The notes: a model not told the origin generated them from the sequence alone. 64,000 bases of DNA from Aspidapion aeneum (GCA_963576565.1 OY755042.1:101860185-101924184); one strand, 5' to 3'. Shown: positions 43,661-55,463, numbered from the stretch's first letter. Translations and numbers: made by a program.

Positions 43661-46373
43661 GGGACCCAATTCTTGAAATAAATCCGTATACGGATTCGGC
43701 GAAACGTATACGGATAATCACCATTCGAATTCTTGAAAGCTCGTATACGAGTTTTTCGTTCGGAAATAGAGTCGAGTGGTAAAGTCCACTCGAATCTCAA
43801 TTTCCGTATACGAATCTGAGTGATCTAACCTAACACTTTTGTTTACTTTAATATATTTTTTGGTGTTTGCTTAATTTTTCTTTATTTAAAAAAAATTGGG
43901 AGGTCTTTTGAAAAAAGACGCGATTTGGCAAGCATCATGGCTATAAAATGGCTTGAGGACGCAAAGAGGTGGAAGGGGGATTTAGCCTCTTGTGACACTC
44001 AGTTTTTTTTAATTTCTTTTTTTCTTGGAAATGCCTTACGACTGGGGGGGGGGAGTGAAAAATCCTGAATTTTTGCGTTAATAATTTATGAATTTTTTGG
44101 TGATTTTACTGTTTTTTTTAACAGCTCTAAAAAAGAAAAATAATTTAAAAAAGTACCAACTTTGTAACACATTTTTAAGAAAAAATATATAAAAGGAGCG
44201 TTTTCGGGAGGGGCGGGGGGATTAAAAAGTTTTAATAAAAATTTGAGTATTGTGCAATTTTTTTGTCTTGTTTGTGTGTCTTTTAACACACTTTATCAAT
44301 TATTTTGTGGGGCATTGATACCTCTTGATTCCCCCCTGGGTACAACGCCTTATCTTATTTTGCTTAATTTTTGGATAATATAAGGGCCCAACTGCTTCAA
44401 GACAGAAAATCCCCTGCATATAAATAATACTTTAACCAGTTTCACTATTTTTTCTGACTTTTTCTATGTTGGCCAAAAATAAATATAGAAACATTATTTT
44501 TCTTTATTTACATTTCAAAGTACATAATAAGTACTTACTGTCAAGTGCATTAAAAACGCTATGTAATATGACTACAGTGTGAGAACAAGCCAGTTGGAAT
44601 AAACTTGCTAGTCGGTTAAATTTAAGTTTTTTGAAAAAATCCAAACACATTTTAACTGAGATTTTTAACCGGCAATATTTTTACAGAATATGTTCTGGAC
44701 AGACCCCCAGAAAGGGGTCCACTAGCATACAACTTATTTTTTTAAAGATGGAATGACCCCACTTAAGGCACCTTGTTAGAAAGGGTATCAAATAATTTTT
44801 AAAAATTAACAAAAAGAAAATTATTTCTATTTTTTTGTAATTTTTAGAGAATATAAGTGTCACTTAAAGTAAAACCTATAATTTTATTAAAATATAGGTG
44901 GTGGACCCCTGACAAGAGGTCCAGTAATACCAACATTTTTTTTGCAACTGGTAGACTCAACTTGTAGCACTTTGTTCAAAAACTATTAAAAAATGTTTTT
45001 TTTTATTTGACAAATTTCCAAAAAAAAGTGAACCATAATTTTTCTTTTTCACTAGGCTTTCCAACAAGGTGCCACAAGTTTTATCTTGTTGGACCCTTTT
45101 CTGGGGTTCTGTCCAAAAAAAATTCATCAAAAATATTGCTCATTAAAAATCTCAGTAGGCATGTTTTTGATTTATTCTAAAAAATTTTAATTTAACCTGG
45201 TAGAAAATGTATTCCAATTTGCTCGTTCTCACTGTATAAGCTTTTACGTAAGAAGTTGTATAATCTTTTTTCCAATAAAAACTACAATAAACTTATTTTT
45301 ATTTTACTTATAATTTATTTAAAAAATTGCATCTGAATATTTCTAGTAGGATCATCATTGCAACAGGACTGCTAGGCAAAAACTTCTCTGAGAAACCTGT
45401 AACAAAGATTTTTCATTGAGTGTACCACAGCAGACCTCACTGGATCCGTATTACTGGCAGGATTTTTATATATGTCCTTGCTTATAACTTTTGAAAAACA
45501 AAGACATCTACAAAAATAATGTACATATTCAAATCAAATCATACTGATCATATGAGTGCTGCTGTAGTCACAACAGTTTTTAATTTTTTTGGAGTTAATT
45601 GACAGGTAAAGACATTCAAATTTAAACAAAAAAATGGGTTTTTTGAACAAAAGTTACTGATTTTGTCAATTTTTACTTGAAATGTTTTTATGCTTATCGG
45701 CCTAAAAGGCAAAACTGTTCTATACTCAAACAGAAACTGAGAAAAAAACACTGGGAGCAAAAAATTAAATTGTTTCTATACTACAGACAAAATGCAAACT
45801 CCAAATGTTTCAGTAAAAACCCCTATGTTACTTAACACTTGTCCAATTTTTGTCAAAGCATGATGTATGAAAGTTCGTCAAACACAGGCCACTCATTACA
45901 AACAAAGCCTCAAGTTCAAGACCCCTTTAGAATACTTATGAAGTTTATTTGTTTTCTTTTAAGCAGTCTCAAAATTCAACTGCGAATTTTACCCCCAAAT
46001 TTCCACACTTCAAAGAGGTTAGCCTGGGCCCCAAATTTCCATTACTATAATTTGGTACTTACCGTTACATTGCTGTTACCAAAATAAAACACAGCTTCTT
46101 GTTCTATTAAAAAAAACATATCGTGAAAATAAATCACTCTTTAAAAAAAAATTACCAAAAACAAGAGATGTAATGTCAATCTACTGTCAACCTTACTTCA
46201 TCGCGGCAAGTTTAGGCGCACATACCGGCGTTGGTTTGGCCAAAATTATACGAAAGCAGCGTTGCCAAGTAGTTTAGTCGAAAAAAAAGTCGTAAACGGA
46301 ATTGGCGTTCGAGTGGTATTCGAATTTTACTCGTATACGACAAAAAATCCGAGTGGTTCAAGAATTGGGTCCC
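43661..46373. mobile_element. 2.7-kb TIR element with GTATACG palindromes
   Basis: Left end GGGACCCAATTCTTGAA and the perfect inverse TTCAAGAATTGGGTCCC at the right. The left 150 bp carries four (C)GTATACG(G) palindromes, and CGTATACGA also occurs inside the right end (46333). No transposase seen; no clear target duplication. A palindromic MITE sits in its middle. Confidence 0.6.
44575..45234. mobile_element. Palindromic Tc1/mariner-type MITE
   Basis: Left end CAGTGTGAGAACAAGCCAGT, minus-strand right end CAGTGAGAACGAGCAAATTG, TA on both sides. The two halves are inverted copies throughout (for instance ACTGAGATTTTTAA and its inverse, GGCACCTTGTTAGAAAG and its inverse), more diverged than the 4581 element. 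No coding capacity. Confidence 0.75.
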
Positions 46374-47229
46374 TGGAGTCCGTTTTCTGTACACGAGTCA
46401 AAGGGTCTCGCGAAAATCAGCAAGTAAGCGAGCGCGACCGTGAACACTCTCACACATTCCCGCGAGCTCTTGTTGTTCAGAACTGCAACTGATGCTTTCA
46501 CTAAATTATCGAGAGTCTGTATGGTCGTCCTCGGGTACGAGTCTTGCGGCTGAGATACTCGGGGAGTGTGGAGCCTTCATTACACTTTGCCCAAGTGGCC
46601 AAATGCCGTATACCGGCCCTGCTCTGAGGACGCGACCGTCGGATAAAAGTTGGAGAGGATTTTTTTGACGTTCTCCAAATTGTATTGTGTACATGCTGAT
46701 AAATCGAAATATCCCGGGTTGCCCGGGGTTACATACGTATATACTCGTTAGAAGAGAGTATAATTTTTTTGTAAAAGGTTCGACAATTAAATATAAGAAA
46801 AAGTTTTTTTCTTATACTTGAAAGTGACCAAACAAACATTTTTTATCATTGGCACTCTCTCTCCTCTTACTCCTACAGGGTGAGCCATAATTGCCCTCTG
46901 TTCTCAACATAGTTGTTTTTACCCAACTGCATGTTTGTATCAAGCTAGAGGCTAAACGGCTGAACCGATTTTGACAAAAAAGGTGTGCGCTTTGAACATA
47001 AAAACTGAAAGTTGAAGCATGTCGTACATTATTAATGGTATACATATCAATTTTGTACCCAACTGCGACTAGTAGTTACAAGTAAATTTAGCAGTTGTAG
47101 TTTTCTTTTTTTAATTTTTTTTAATTCCTTATTTACCATAAATACAAAAATTATCAAATCCATAATTTATTAGATTTTTATATTTACAGGCAGCCAAATA
47201 ACGTGCATAAAATTACTCAAAATCCTTTG
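46374..47229. other. No gene recognised
   Basis: A GC-richer stretch to 46740, then AT-rich. ACAGGGTGAGCCATAATTGC at 46876 and GGCTGAACCGATTTTGACAA at 46957 look like retroelement or mariner ends but are isolated. Confidence 0.35.
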
Positions 47230-48740
47230 CTTTATACAAAATTAATATTAATTAGAAAACCGTAATCCTCTTAAAACTATAAATTATTATTTTAATCAAT
47301 ATTGATATAGATTAGGAATGTAATAATATGTTTCTACGACCACAAATGAAAATGAGTGCGTGCGTGCGTGCAGAAATTTTTCTGCGTATGCATGGAAAAG
47401 TACTTTTCCCGACATGTATGGAAAAGTGTAGGATGACGTTAACTATAACCATAGTTTTTCGCACATGTGTTGCAAAGTACTTTTCCTAACATGTGCGGAA
47501 AAGCAGTTTCATTTGATTTGTGCAAAATCAAAGACCAATTTTTCCAAAAATTATTAGTGTTTGTAGGAAAAATAGCGTGCACAACTCGATAGAAAGTAAC
47601 TTCCTTACACTCGCATGTTATTTCACTCACCTGGCGCCCCGCTCACAACATTCACGCTTGCGTGAAATTTGTCACTTTCTGCTCTTATTATGTAATATAC
47701 TACTAATATGCATGACCGTTGCTCGTGCTTCAACCAGAAAAAAATCGGGGGCCTAAAAAGATCGAAATTTTCAGGTAGTATATGAGCTACTGATACCTCC
47801 TTTTGAGGATTTGCCCACAAACTTAGTTTTTCCTTTGGCCTTTTAGCTATGTCCTCGCAATATTTCTTTCAATTTATGTTATAACTGAGTTTGAGATATT
47901 TGCTGAGATTGATTATATTTGTCTTCCTAGTGATGTCGCATTTTGTCTCAAACCCGAGGCTACAATTTGGCAGTTGGTCTATTTTCAATAAATATCCACG
48001 TTTCAAATTTCTTTTTCGGCATCATCATTATTATCATCGTATTTTCATCATACTGGTTACGCTCGTACTAAGGAGTGCCTAACAAGGCAGAAATTTCCGA
48101 ATAGTACATGAGCTACTGATACCCCCTTTTTGAGGATTTTTCCATAAATTATTTTTTTTCCTTTGCTCTTTTGACTGGGTCCTCGCAACATCCCTTTATT
48201 TGTTTTATTAATTTAAAAAAAAAATGTTTTAAAATATACCATTATTTCCTAAGATTAAAACTAACTAGAAAAATTTGGCTTACGCTAAGGTAATAATAAT
48301 TCAGTTAGGATTCCCGTTAAAAATAGTATCAAAGTGTAGTACCACCCCTGAAGTGTGGGTTAAAGTTCGGAAAAATATAGAAATAATCCATGCTCGATAA
48401 AAATTATTACATAACATACATTCAGAGAAGAAAGTGACAACACGCGAGTGTAACAAAGTTAATTTCTATAAAGTTGTGTACACTATTTTTCCTTCGAACA
48501 CTGTGTTGCACTACACAAATCAAATAAAACTGTACTTTACAACACACGAAAAAGTATGGCAAGTAACGTCATCGAACACTTTTCCACACATGTGAGAAAA
48601 AATTTCTGCACACGGGTGAAACTTAACGTTGTCTGAGGATGCAAATCGTGCGAAATCCATCATTTACATATGTGGTCGTAAGAAAAAGTAATATGAATTA
48701 TATTATTCCTACAAATAAACTTTCAAAATTTTGAGTTCGT
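47230..48740. mobile_element. Long inverted-repeat element
   Basis: TTCTACGACCACAAATGAAAATGA near 47330 recurs inverted near 48660-48690; further inverted matches are the ATGTGCGGAAAAGCAGTTT region (47495) with 48530, and GTGCACAACTCGATAGAAAG (47577) with 48470. The arms are thus about 350-450 bp and diverged. The centre has a ~125-bp direct duplication (GAGCTACTGATACC, TTTTGAGGATTT at 47790 and 48110). No coding frame. Related fragment at 23940. Confidence 0.55.
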
Positions 48741-49394
48741 GTAAGTAATATATTATATTAATAAATATATATTTATCTTTATTTTCGTTGATTAGCTTCT
48801 CAGTGAAAAGAATGCGGATTACAACAGTTCATCACCAAGGGGATCAATTTATGTAATCATTTACCATTTTAAATCTGAGAAGAAATAATTTTAAGTAGAT
48901 TTTAGAACTAAATTGGAGTTCAAACAGGCATTAGACCGAAACAAAGAAACGCAAGAGTGCCACAGTGTTTTATGCAATTAAGCCTTTTGCACTGGCTTTT
49001 GGAGCGTCGTTGAATGCAAATTAGAAATTTAGCATCTAATTAGAGTTTCGCGGCGGCTTTCACACATTTGGTGAGAGACTAATGTTTTTCTGGTGTTTTT
49101 TTAGGGGTGTGAAAATAGAATTTTAAAAAATAACGAGACATTCACAAAAAAAGTTAAAGCAAAAGCACCCAAAGGAAAACGTACCTTAAATGAGAAAAAA
49201 TAGCATTCATTTTTACGTTCACTCTGTACAGGGTTTTCCCGTATATTTTTACACCATATCTAAAACGTTTATTTAAATAGATACAATATGATAAATACAA
49301 AAGTTTCATAATTGTTTACGATGTTTAAGGATCTTTGGGTCAATGTCAAAAAAAATTCTTCATGTCAGAATTTAATAGGTCAATAATTTTTTAA
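48741..49394. other. No gene recognised
   Basis: AT-rich sequence; GTACAGGGTTTTCCCGTATA at 49227 resembles a mariner-type end. Confidence 0.35.
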
Positions 49395-49690
49395 AAAAGA
49401 AACACCCCGTATATTATTTTAGATTTGTATAGATCTTTTCTTCCTGATTTCAAAAATATATACGTTGAGATTATTTCGTTTATTTGTTTTGAAATATATG
49501 CCTATATATAAGGCAAGACAGCCATGAAAAAGGCAATCGCATTGAGACAAAAGTGTTGCTGGTGTTTTTGTAAAGTTTATAATTTATGAATATTTACCAT
49601 CTGTGGTGATTCTGCGTGGTGTGTGGCGCCGCAAGCCATTAAAATGAAAAAATAAAACAATTTTTTTATAAAAAAATAAATATCTAATAG

Positions 49691-50115
49691 TTATTGGTAA
49701 TTTTCCATATTATAGCCTCTTTGCTTATTAATACAATTTTGAATAATAATTCTTATAAATTTTCTGTGAATAGCTTGATAGATAGAGAGCGCAGAATTTT
49801 CATTAAAATCGACGATTTTCTGTTCTATTTTCTGTTGTAGAATTTGAAGTGTTTCCATCCTGTTGTAATATACCTTATTTTTTAGGTAGCCCCAGAAAAA
49901 AAATTAAGGGTAGACAAATCGGGGCTATTTGATGGCCATAATAATGTGTTTACTGTATTTAATATGGTTTGGCGAGTTGGTTGTCTTCTGCCGGGAAACT
50001 TAATATAATACTGGTTGCGGACGTTTTCATTATTTGAATAAAACAATTTAATCATATTCAGATTTTCTTCCTCGGAAAAACCATCTTTAACCGCTCTTAA
50101 AACTAAATTTGACAA
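49691..50115 (-). pseudogene. IS630/mariner-type transposase, internally deleted
   Basis: Starts MSNLVLRAVKDGFSEEENLN with YIKFPGRRQPTRQTILNTVN, the amino-terminal helix-turn-helix, then jumps directly to LWPSNSPDLSTLNFF, the segment with the DDE/D-group PxNSPDLxxxDFFLWG motif near the end of the catalytic domain. The catalytic middle is missing. A one-base shift in the T-run near 49900 is followed by GYLKNKVYYNRMETLQILQQ and IHRKFIRIIIQNCINKQRGY, the usual carboxy-terminus, to a TAA. The Asp before FF is Asn here. Confidence 0.8.
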
Positions 50116-50290
50116 TTTGTCAAAACAATATTATCACTTTTTGTGTCAATGCGATTGTCTTTTTCATGGCTGCCTTAATGTTTTAAAGAGTACCTACCAA
50201 TTAAGTTTTTAAAACATTGTAACGCATATATCTCCAAAAGTAATTAAGGGAATACTCCCAATTTTTTATTGTTGATGTTTCCTTTTTGAC

Positions 50291-50562
50291 GTGTAAACTT
50301 CTTTAGGCGCGTTTAGCAGTTTTTGTGGGTAGTGAATTGAACTGAGCCGTCAGGCTCGGCTATGTAACGCTCATTCGGGTGAAATCGGCTCGAGTCGACT
50401 AACTGTGAGAAACATTCAGCGAGCGATATGATGATGCAGATGAAGGCCAGTACACAGAAGAGTTCGGTTCGGTCCGCTTTGCAGAATATGTTTTGGGCCC
50501 GTATTATTAATTTCACCTTGTTGAAGTTTACACTTCTGTCGTGTGATCTTAAGCACATACAA
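50291..50562 (-). repeat. Dispersed repeat with a conserved small frame, copy B
   Basis: Longer relative of 4129-4345. On the minus strand an 81-codon frame runs through the whole repeat: KVKLIIRAQNIFCKADRTEL, then hydrophobic LFCVLAFICIIISLAE, then CFSQLVDSSRFHPNERYIAE and PDGSVQFTTHKNC to a stop. The hydrophobic stretch followed by a polar segment looks like a signal peptide with a short mature peptide. Between the copies, coding-side changes are few after correction of the 2-base shift. Not recognised. Confidence 0.6.
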
Positions 50563-50771
50563 TTATTTTTTGTTTTTTTAGTTTTTTTAGTTTTACAATT
50601 TTATTTATTTCTTTGATTTTATTAATAATTTAATCAATTGCTGTACATTAATTATACCTTATTTTATGTAATAAGCGTATGATACATTAAAAAAAAAAAC
50701 TCCCAACATCTATTTTTTTGAAATCAGAATGAGAAGATTCTAAAATTCTAAAATAATATACAGGGTGTTTT

Positions 50772-51772
50772 TTTTGCATGAAATTTTAAATTTACTGCAA
50801 TTACTACCCAACACCATATGGTTACTCTTGGTTTTGGTTCACTCCAAATTTATGGGCTTTGTAGGTTTTATAACTATTTTACATAAATATTAATTATATC
50901 ATAATGTAAGTACGTAAGTAGTACGTTTTTTAATATAAATATATTTAAAAGGACAAAAATAAATAATGTACTTTTTATTATTCAAGTGCAAACCTATTTT
51001 ATTCCTTTTCTTTTCTTTCTCAACTTAATTTTTTTAGGCAGTTTCGATTATATTTTTTTTGCTTGAGGTTTTATGCAATCGAACTGCTGCTCCTATTTAA
51101 TTTAGTTGCCAGCTTAAATCAAGCTCTCCCTTCAGGAAAGTTGCTTGCCTCTGATAAGATGGTCCTGTGCTTGGTTGGGTTTTGAAAAAATAAAAATACA
51201 TTGAATCAACAGTGTGCAAGATAAAATAAATGGATCCATGACGGATCTGATATCTTCCTAGCCCAGGAGTACACCCCAAACATAAGACTAACTAGTTTCT
51301 GCTTTAACTCAACACCACCATATCAGCCTTAAAAAAGTTTTTTTGTAAAAATCTCAGAAACGAAAGCTCCTACAAGGTTTTTGGCTTTAACAATAATTAT
51401 TGAGCAAAATGTAGTCTACTATACCCCGAAAATCGCATATTGATGCAATGCTCCGTTAAAAAGTTAGCATTGTTTCAATTATTTAACTGTCATTAGCATT
51501 AACAGATTTTGATTAAAATCTGGTCCGCTCGAAACAGTATCGAACACTAGTTTTCATAAAAATCTCAAGAAAATTGAGGAACGGAAAGACACAAACACAC
51601 ACACGGACAGATGTCAGGACGAGATTGCTCCAAATACACCCAAATAAAGTTTTTTATTTTGGCAATTACGTCAACTATACTATATTTGCTATACTATACA
51701 ACATATCTACATTATGTTAAATGAGAAAATCTAAATGACGAACCGCCATTATAAAAACCACAAATTATAACA
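50772..51772. other. No gene recognised
   Basis: AT-rich sequence. A short ACACACACACGGACAGATGT run near 51598 resembles a retroelement tail. Confidence 0.35.
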
Positions 51773-51832
51773 CAGTGGCGTATATAGAAAAAAGTTTCGG
51801 GGGGGGGGGGCGAGACAGTATATACGCCACTG
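51773..51832. mobile_element. 60-bp hAT-type MITE remnant, CAGTGGCGTATA family, copy 2
   Basis: CAGTGGCGTATATAGAAAAA to (minus strand) CAGTGGCGTATATACTGTCT. TATAACA is repeated on each side, the same duplication style as the 193-bp copy at 25141, of which this is an internal deletion ending in the G-tract and CGAGACAG. It may be among the shortest complete hAT derivatives with both ends kept. Confidence 0.75.
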
Positions 51833-51852
51833 GTATAACACCATGTTCGGCT

Positions 51853-52335
51853 TTATCAAAATCATCAAAACTTTTTTATTAATAATTTTAGGTAAAAAAT
51901 TCATCCTTATTAAAAGCTCTGTATGTTCCAAAACTTAAAATACCTAGTCGTATACGAAGTTTGTTAAAAAATATGAATTTTGCGTAAAGTAACGTTAGGT
52001 GGGGCAAGTGGGTATTTTTTTTTAGTTTTAAAAAGTATCTTTCGATATGTTCAACTTCACAAAATGTTTTTCAGACCTTCTGTAAGCCACGGAATATTTT
52101 ATTTATTAGTTGAATTTTTTTTACAGATGTATTCATTAATTTTAAAACACCCTTCATTTTATCTCACATACGAAGTTTGGTCTAAAACTTTTAAAAAATA
52201 TATATAAAAAATTTGATATCTGATAATTGTATTTTAGGTTCTAGAGCATACAGAACTTTTTATGACTAATAACTTTTTGTTCTAAAATTAATAAGAAAGA
52301 AGATTTCCATATGGTTCCAACTTAGCATGACATAC
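51853..52335. mobile_element. TATACAGTATGT-family MITE, diverged copy
   Basis: The right end on the minus strand is TATACAGTATGTCATGCTAA then GTTGGAACCATATGG, as in the 4581 element, and internal blocks match (TTTTTTATTAATAATTT on the left). The left terminus is missing, replaced by the edge of the 60-bp hAT remnant region. Confidence 0.7.
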
Positions 52336-52768
52336 TGTATATCCTGCTTATTACCTACTTTTCAAAAGCCATTGATTCTGATTGTTCCGAAATATCCTCT
52401 TATAAAAGTTCCGTCGGTCGGACGGAGAAGGGATCTTTTCGTCTTATTTTTTTGCCTAGAAAACGCTCAGAGAACGAATTCAGGAATTCATTAATATTAA
52501 ATCCAGGTTCCTTAAAGTTAATCCGTTTTCTAAGTAATTGACAGTTTAACCACAGCAAGGATTTCGAGGATAAAAAAATCGAATTTAATTAAAAACTATA
52601 TCTTCTTTACATAAATAGAATATTTATTATTTTTAATATAGGTGTTTATTTTTTCTGATGCAGACAAGGTAGACTAACTTAGAACTCCTTGTATGTTGAC
52701 ATATAATTTAGATAAACTTCATATCATAATTTTTGAGATAACTTTTTGACTGTTATCAGCTGTTTACC
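52336..52768. other. No gene recognised
   Basis: Nothing supported between the two MITEs. Confidence 0.4.
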
Positions 52769-53395
52769 CAAGGCCAACACAAAAATAAAGGCCACGACCC
52801 TGATAAATTCAGCTGTTCTCCCGGGGCTGAATTTTACATTGGGTCTTATGGGAGGTCAGACGTTTTTTTATGATATTTTCAAAATGGCACTACAGATTTC
52901 CGCAAAATTTCAGTGAAATATTCTCAGACACCATCCCGATATTCCACCAAAAGTTTGTAAGGAAGCATCATGATTAAAAGGTTAAAATCTTCAAGATTTA
53001 GCATTCCTTATTTTAAATTCAAATTACCCGCCATGTACCACATGCCAACTGTTATATCTGACATGTATTTGACTTTGTCATCTGTGATTGTCACATTCGC
53101 TTCTGCTTTAAACTTAATTTTTGTGTGAGCTAATGAAGCGGCTATAAAAAATTAAGGATTAATATACATTTAAAAAAAATTGTTCTGCCAGAATAAAGTA
53201 AAAACAATCTCAAAAACGGCTTCGAATCGAATATTTATGAATCGTCATTCCAACTTCAATATTTTAATGACAATCAGCTGGGTCGTAACGTGACCATCAA
53301 AAAAAAATCAGCCCCGGATGTGACGTCAACAAAGTGGAGGATCGTGGCCCGTCCGTTTTAATAGCCCTGGTGTCCATTTTGATAGCCCTGCCCTG
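52769..53395. mobile_element. MITE with 7-bp target duplication, copy 2
   Basis: Same family as 7387-7997. Perfect duplication GTTTACC at 52762-52768 and 53396-53402. The right end contains a partial second terminus (TTTTAATAGCCCTGG before TTTTGATAGCCCTG), as if the end had been duplicated. Separated from copy 3 by only 24 bp, same orientation. Confidence 0.8.
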
Positions 53396-53419
53396 GTTTA
53401 CCATAACCATAACAAATAG

Positions 53420-54030
53420 CAAGGCCAACACAAAAATAGAGGCCACGACCCTGAAAAAATCAGCTGTTCTCCCGGGGCTGAATTTTACATTGGGTCTTAT
53501 GGGAGGTCAGACGTTTTTTTATGATATTTTTAAAATGGCACTACAGATTTCCGCAAAATTTTAGTGAAATATTCTCAGACACCATCCCGATATTTCACCA
53601 AAGGTTTGTAAGGAAGCAACATGATTAAAAGGTTAAAATCTTCAAGATTTAGCATTCCTTATTTTGAATTCAAATTACCCGCCATGTTTCACATGCCAAC
53701 TGTTATATTTGACATGTATTTGACTTTGTCATTTGTGATTGTCACATTCGCATCTGCTTTAAACTTAATTTTTGTGTGTGCTAATGAAACGGCTATGAAA
53801 AATTAAGGATTACTATACATTTAAAAAATATTGTTCTGCCAGAATAAAGTAAAAACAATCTTAAAAACGGCTTTATATAAAAAAAAAACAAATATTCATG
53901 AACCGTCATTTCAACTTCAATATTTTAAAGACAATCAGCTGTGTCGTAACGTGACCATCAAAAAAAAATCAGCCCCGGATGTGACGTCAACAAAGTGGAG
54001 GATCGTGGCCCGTCCATTTTGATAGCCCTG
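53420..54030. mobile_element. MITE with 7-bp target duplication, copy 3
   Basis: Exactly the length of copy 1 (611 bp) and closest to it in sequence. Perfect duplication CAAATAG at 53413-53419 and 54031-54037. It inserted just downstream of copy 2 as an independent event, since each has its own duplication. Confidence 0.8.
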
Positions 54031-54316
54031 CAAATAGCATAGGCCAACGAAAAAAACTGCTAAAAAGTTGTCTCTGTATATGGTCTTTGCAATAATAGCC
54101 AAAGTCCCTTTGCTATCCTTTTTTATTTTTTGCTATAAAGAAGACAGAAAATAGCATCGAAAATCATTGTTGGCCCCAGATTGCAGTTGGCAGTTACAAG
54201 CCTGTCTGTCTGTCAAAGTTTAATTTGACAATAAAAATAAACAAAAAATATCTGACAAGGGTGTCAAAATATTTTGTAAAGTAGATATTTAAAAGTAATA
54301 ACATATTCTCAGAAAA

Positions 54317-54642
54317 ATGGTCAAGAAAATTTATGACACAGATAAAATTCCACGCTTTTTTCCATCTTCAGTCCCATCTGTAATAACTACAGAGCGGAAT
54401 TTAAAGAAAAACAGTAATAGTGACAAAAAGTATGAAGATTTTCTAATGCCATTTAAAGTAACGCCTTTAGAAAACAACTTCAAAAAGTTTGTAAAACTAT
54501 TATTTGAAAAGATAAATCATATTGCCAAAAATACAAACTAATTTTGGAAGACTGGGAAAATGAAACAGCTATTGATGTCGTTCCTCTCGTCATAACTGAC
54601 GATGGACGGATTTGGACGATAAAAATAAATGATTTTTACATA
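54317..54642 (+). pseudogene. Unidentified frameshifted coding segment
   Basis: ATG opens 74 codons, MVKKIYDTDKIPRFFPSSVP to FEKINHIAKNTN and TAA. In the frame shifted by two bases, the sequence continues KYKLILEDWENETAIDVVPL and VITDDGRIWTIKIND, compositionally coding-like. Reading through the shift gives a protein of roughly 110 residues, mixed charged and polar, with no membrane segment. AATAAAAATAAA precedes the start and AATAAATGATTTT follows the end. It could be a retroposed host gene or a small TE gene; I recognise neither. Confidence 0.4.
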
Positions 54643-55463
54643 GTGTGTTTTTTTTATTTTTTTCAATGAGTCGAGCTAAAGTTCATTTGTGGAAACTACA
54701 AATAATATTTTATTTATTAAGTCTTTATACCTTATTAAGTCTTTATGCTTGGGTATTAATATTAAAAACGTCAATTTACAAAAAATATAATAAAAATAGG
54801 GCCTAAAATCCTATTCGAATTATAATTTTTACCAAAACAAATGGCAAAGCTTAGCTTAGCTCTAGCTTGAAATACATTTTAGAAAATAACATTTAAAAAA
54901 AATTAAATAATCATTATTTAATTTATCGTTTGTTCATGGTCTGCGGTCAGTCGCACTGAAAATCTTCCAATGAAGAAACTTTGTCGGCAGAGCAACCCAA
55001 TTGTACATACATTTTTGACTACATATCATCATTTTGAGAAAGAACCTTTTCTTAAAAAACTATTCCAAGCAGCAATTAAATAATTTAAATAAATAATAAT
55101 CTTTCAAAGTAAGAAATTTTTAAACAATTGACACTTTGAACACTGATTTACCAACCTTATTATAATGGGTGGTAAACGATCATATTAACATTCAGGTAAT
55201 TGATAATGAGTTTCGTAGCATTCATTATCAGTTACCTTAGGAACCTGTGGTTTGAAACTAAATTAAGAATACCCGTGCGTTTTGTTACCAGAATTACGGG
55301 GTGATTAAACAAAAGGACTAGCCTTATTGCAAGGACTATAATATCCAAATAATATGTCATCATACAGGCACACTAGAGTAAGTGGGCCACCCTGCAAGAA
55401 AGTTGTTGATTATGGCTCATTTAATTCAGAATAGGAAATTGTTAAATTTAAATTTTATTTATT
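54643..55463. other. No gene recognised
   Basis: AT-rich sequence without a supported feature. Confidence 0.4.

Larger units (their letters stand above)
49395..50771 (-). mobile_element. Mariner/IS630-like element remnant
   Basis: The segment ACACCCCGTATATTATTTTA at 49404 recurs inverted at 50740-50766, followed on both sides by a less conserved CTGATTTCAAAAA block. Between them lies an internally deleted transposase on the minus strand, and the dispersed repeat copy B has inserted upstream of it. Exact ends are uncertain because outward-facing GGGTGTTT motifs adjoin both sides. Confidence 0.55.

Noticed and set aside
47897..48082. Membrane protein frame
   Set aside because: Short frame in a duplicated centre of the inverted-repeat element, not conserved in its twin.
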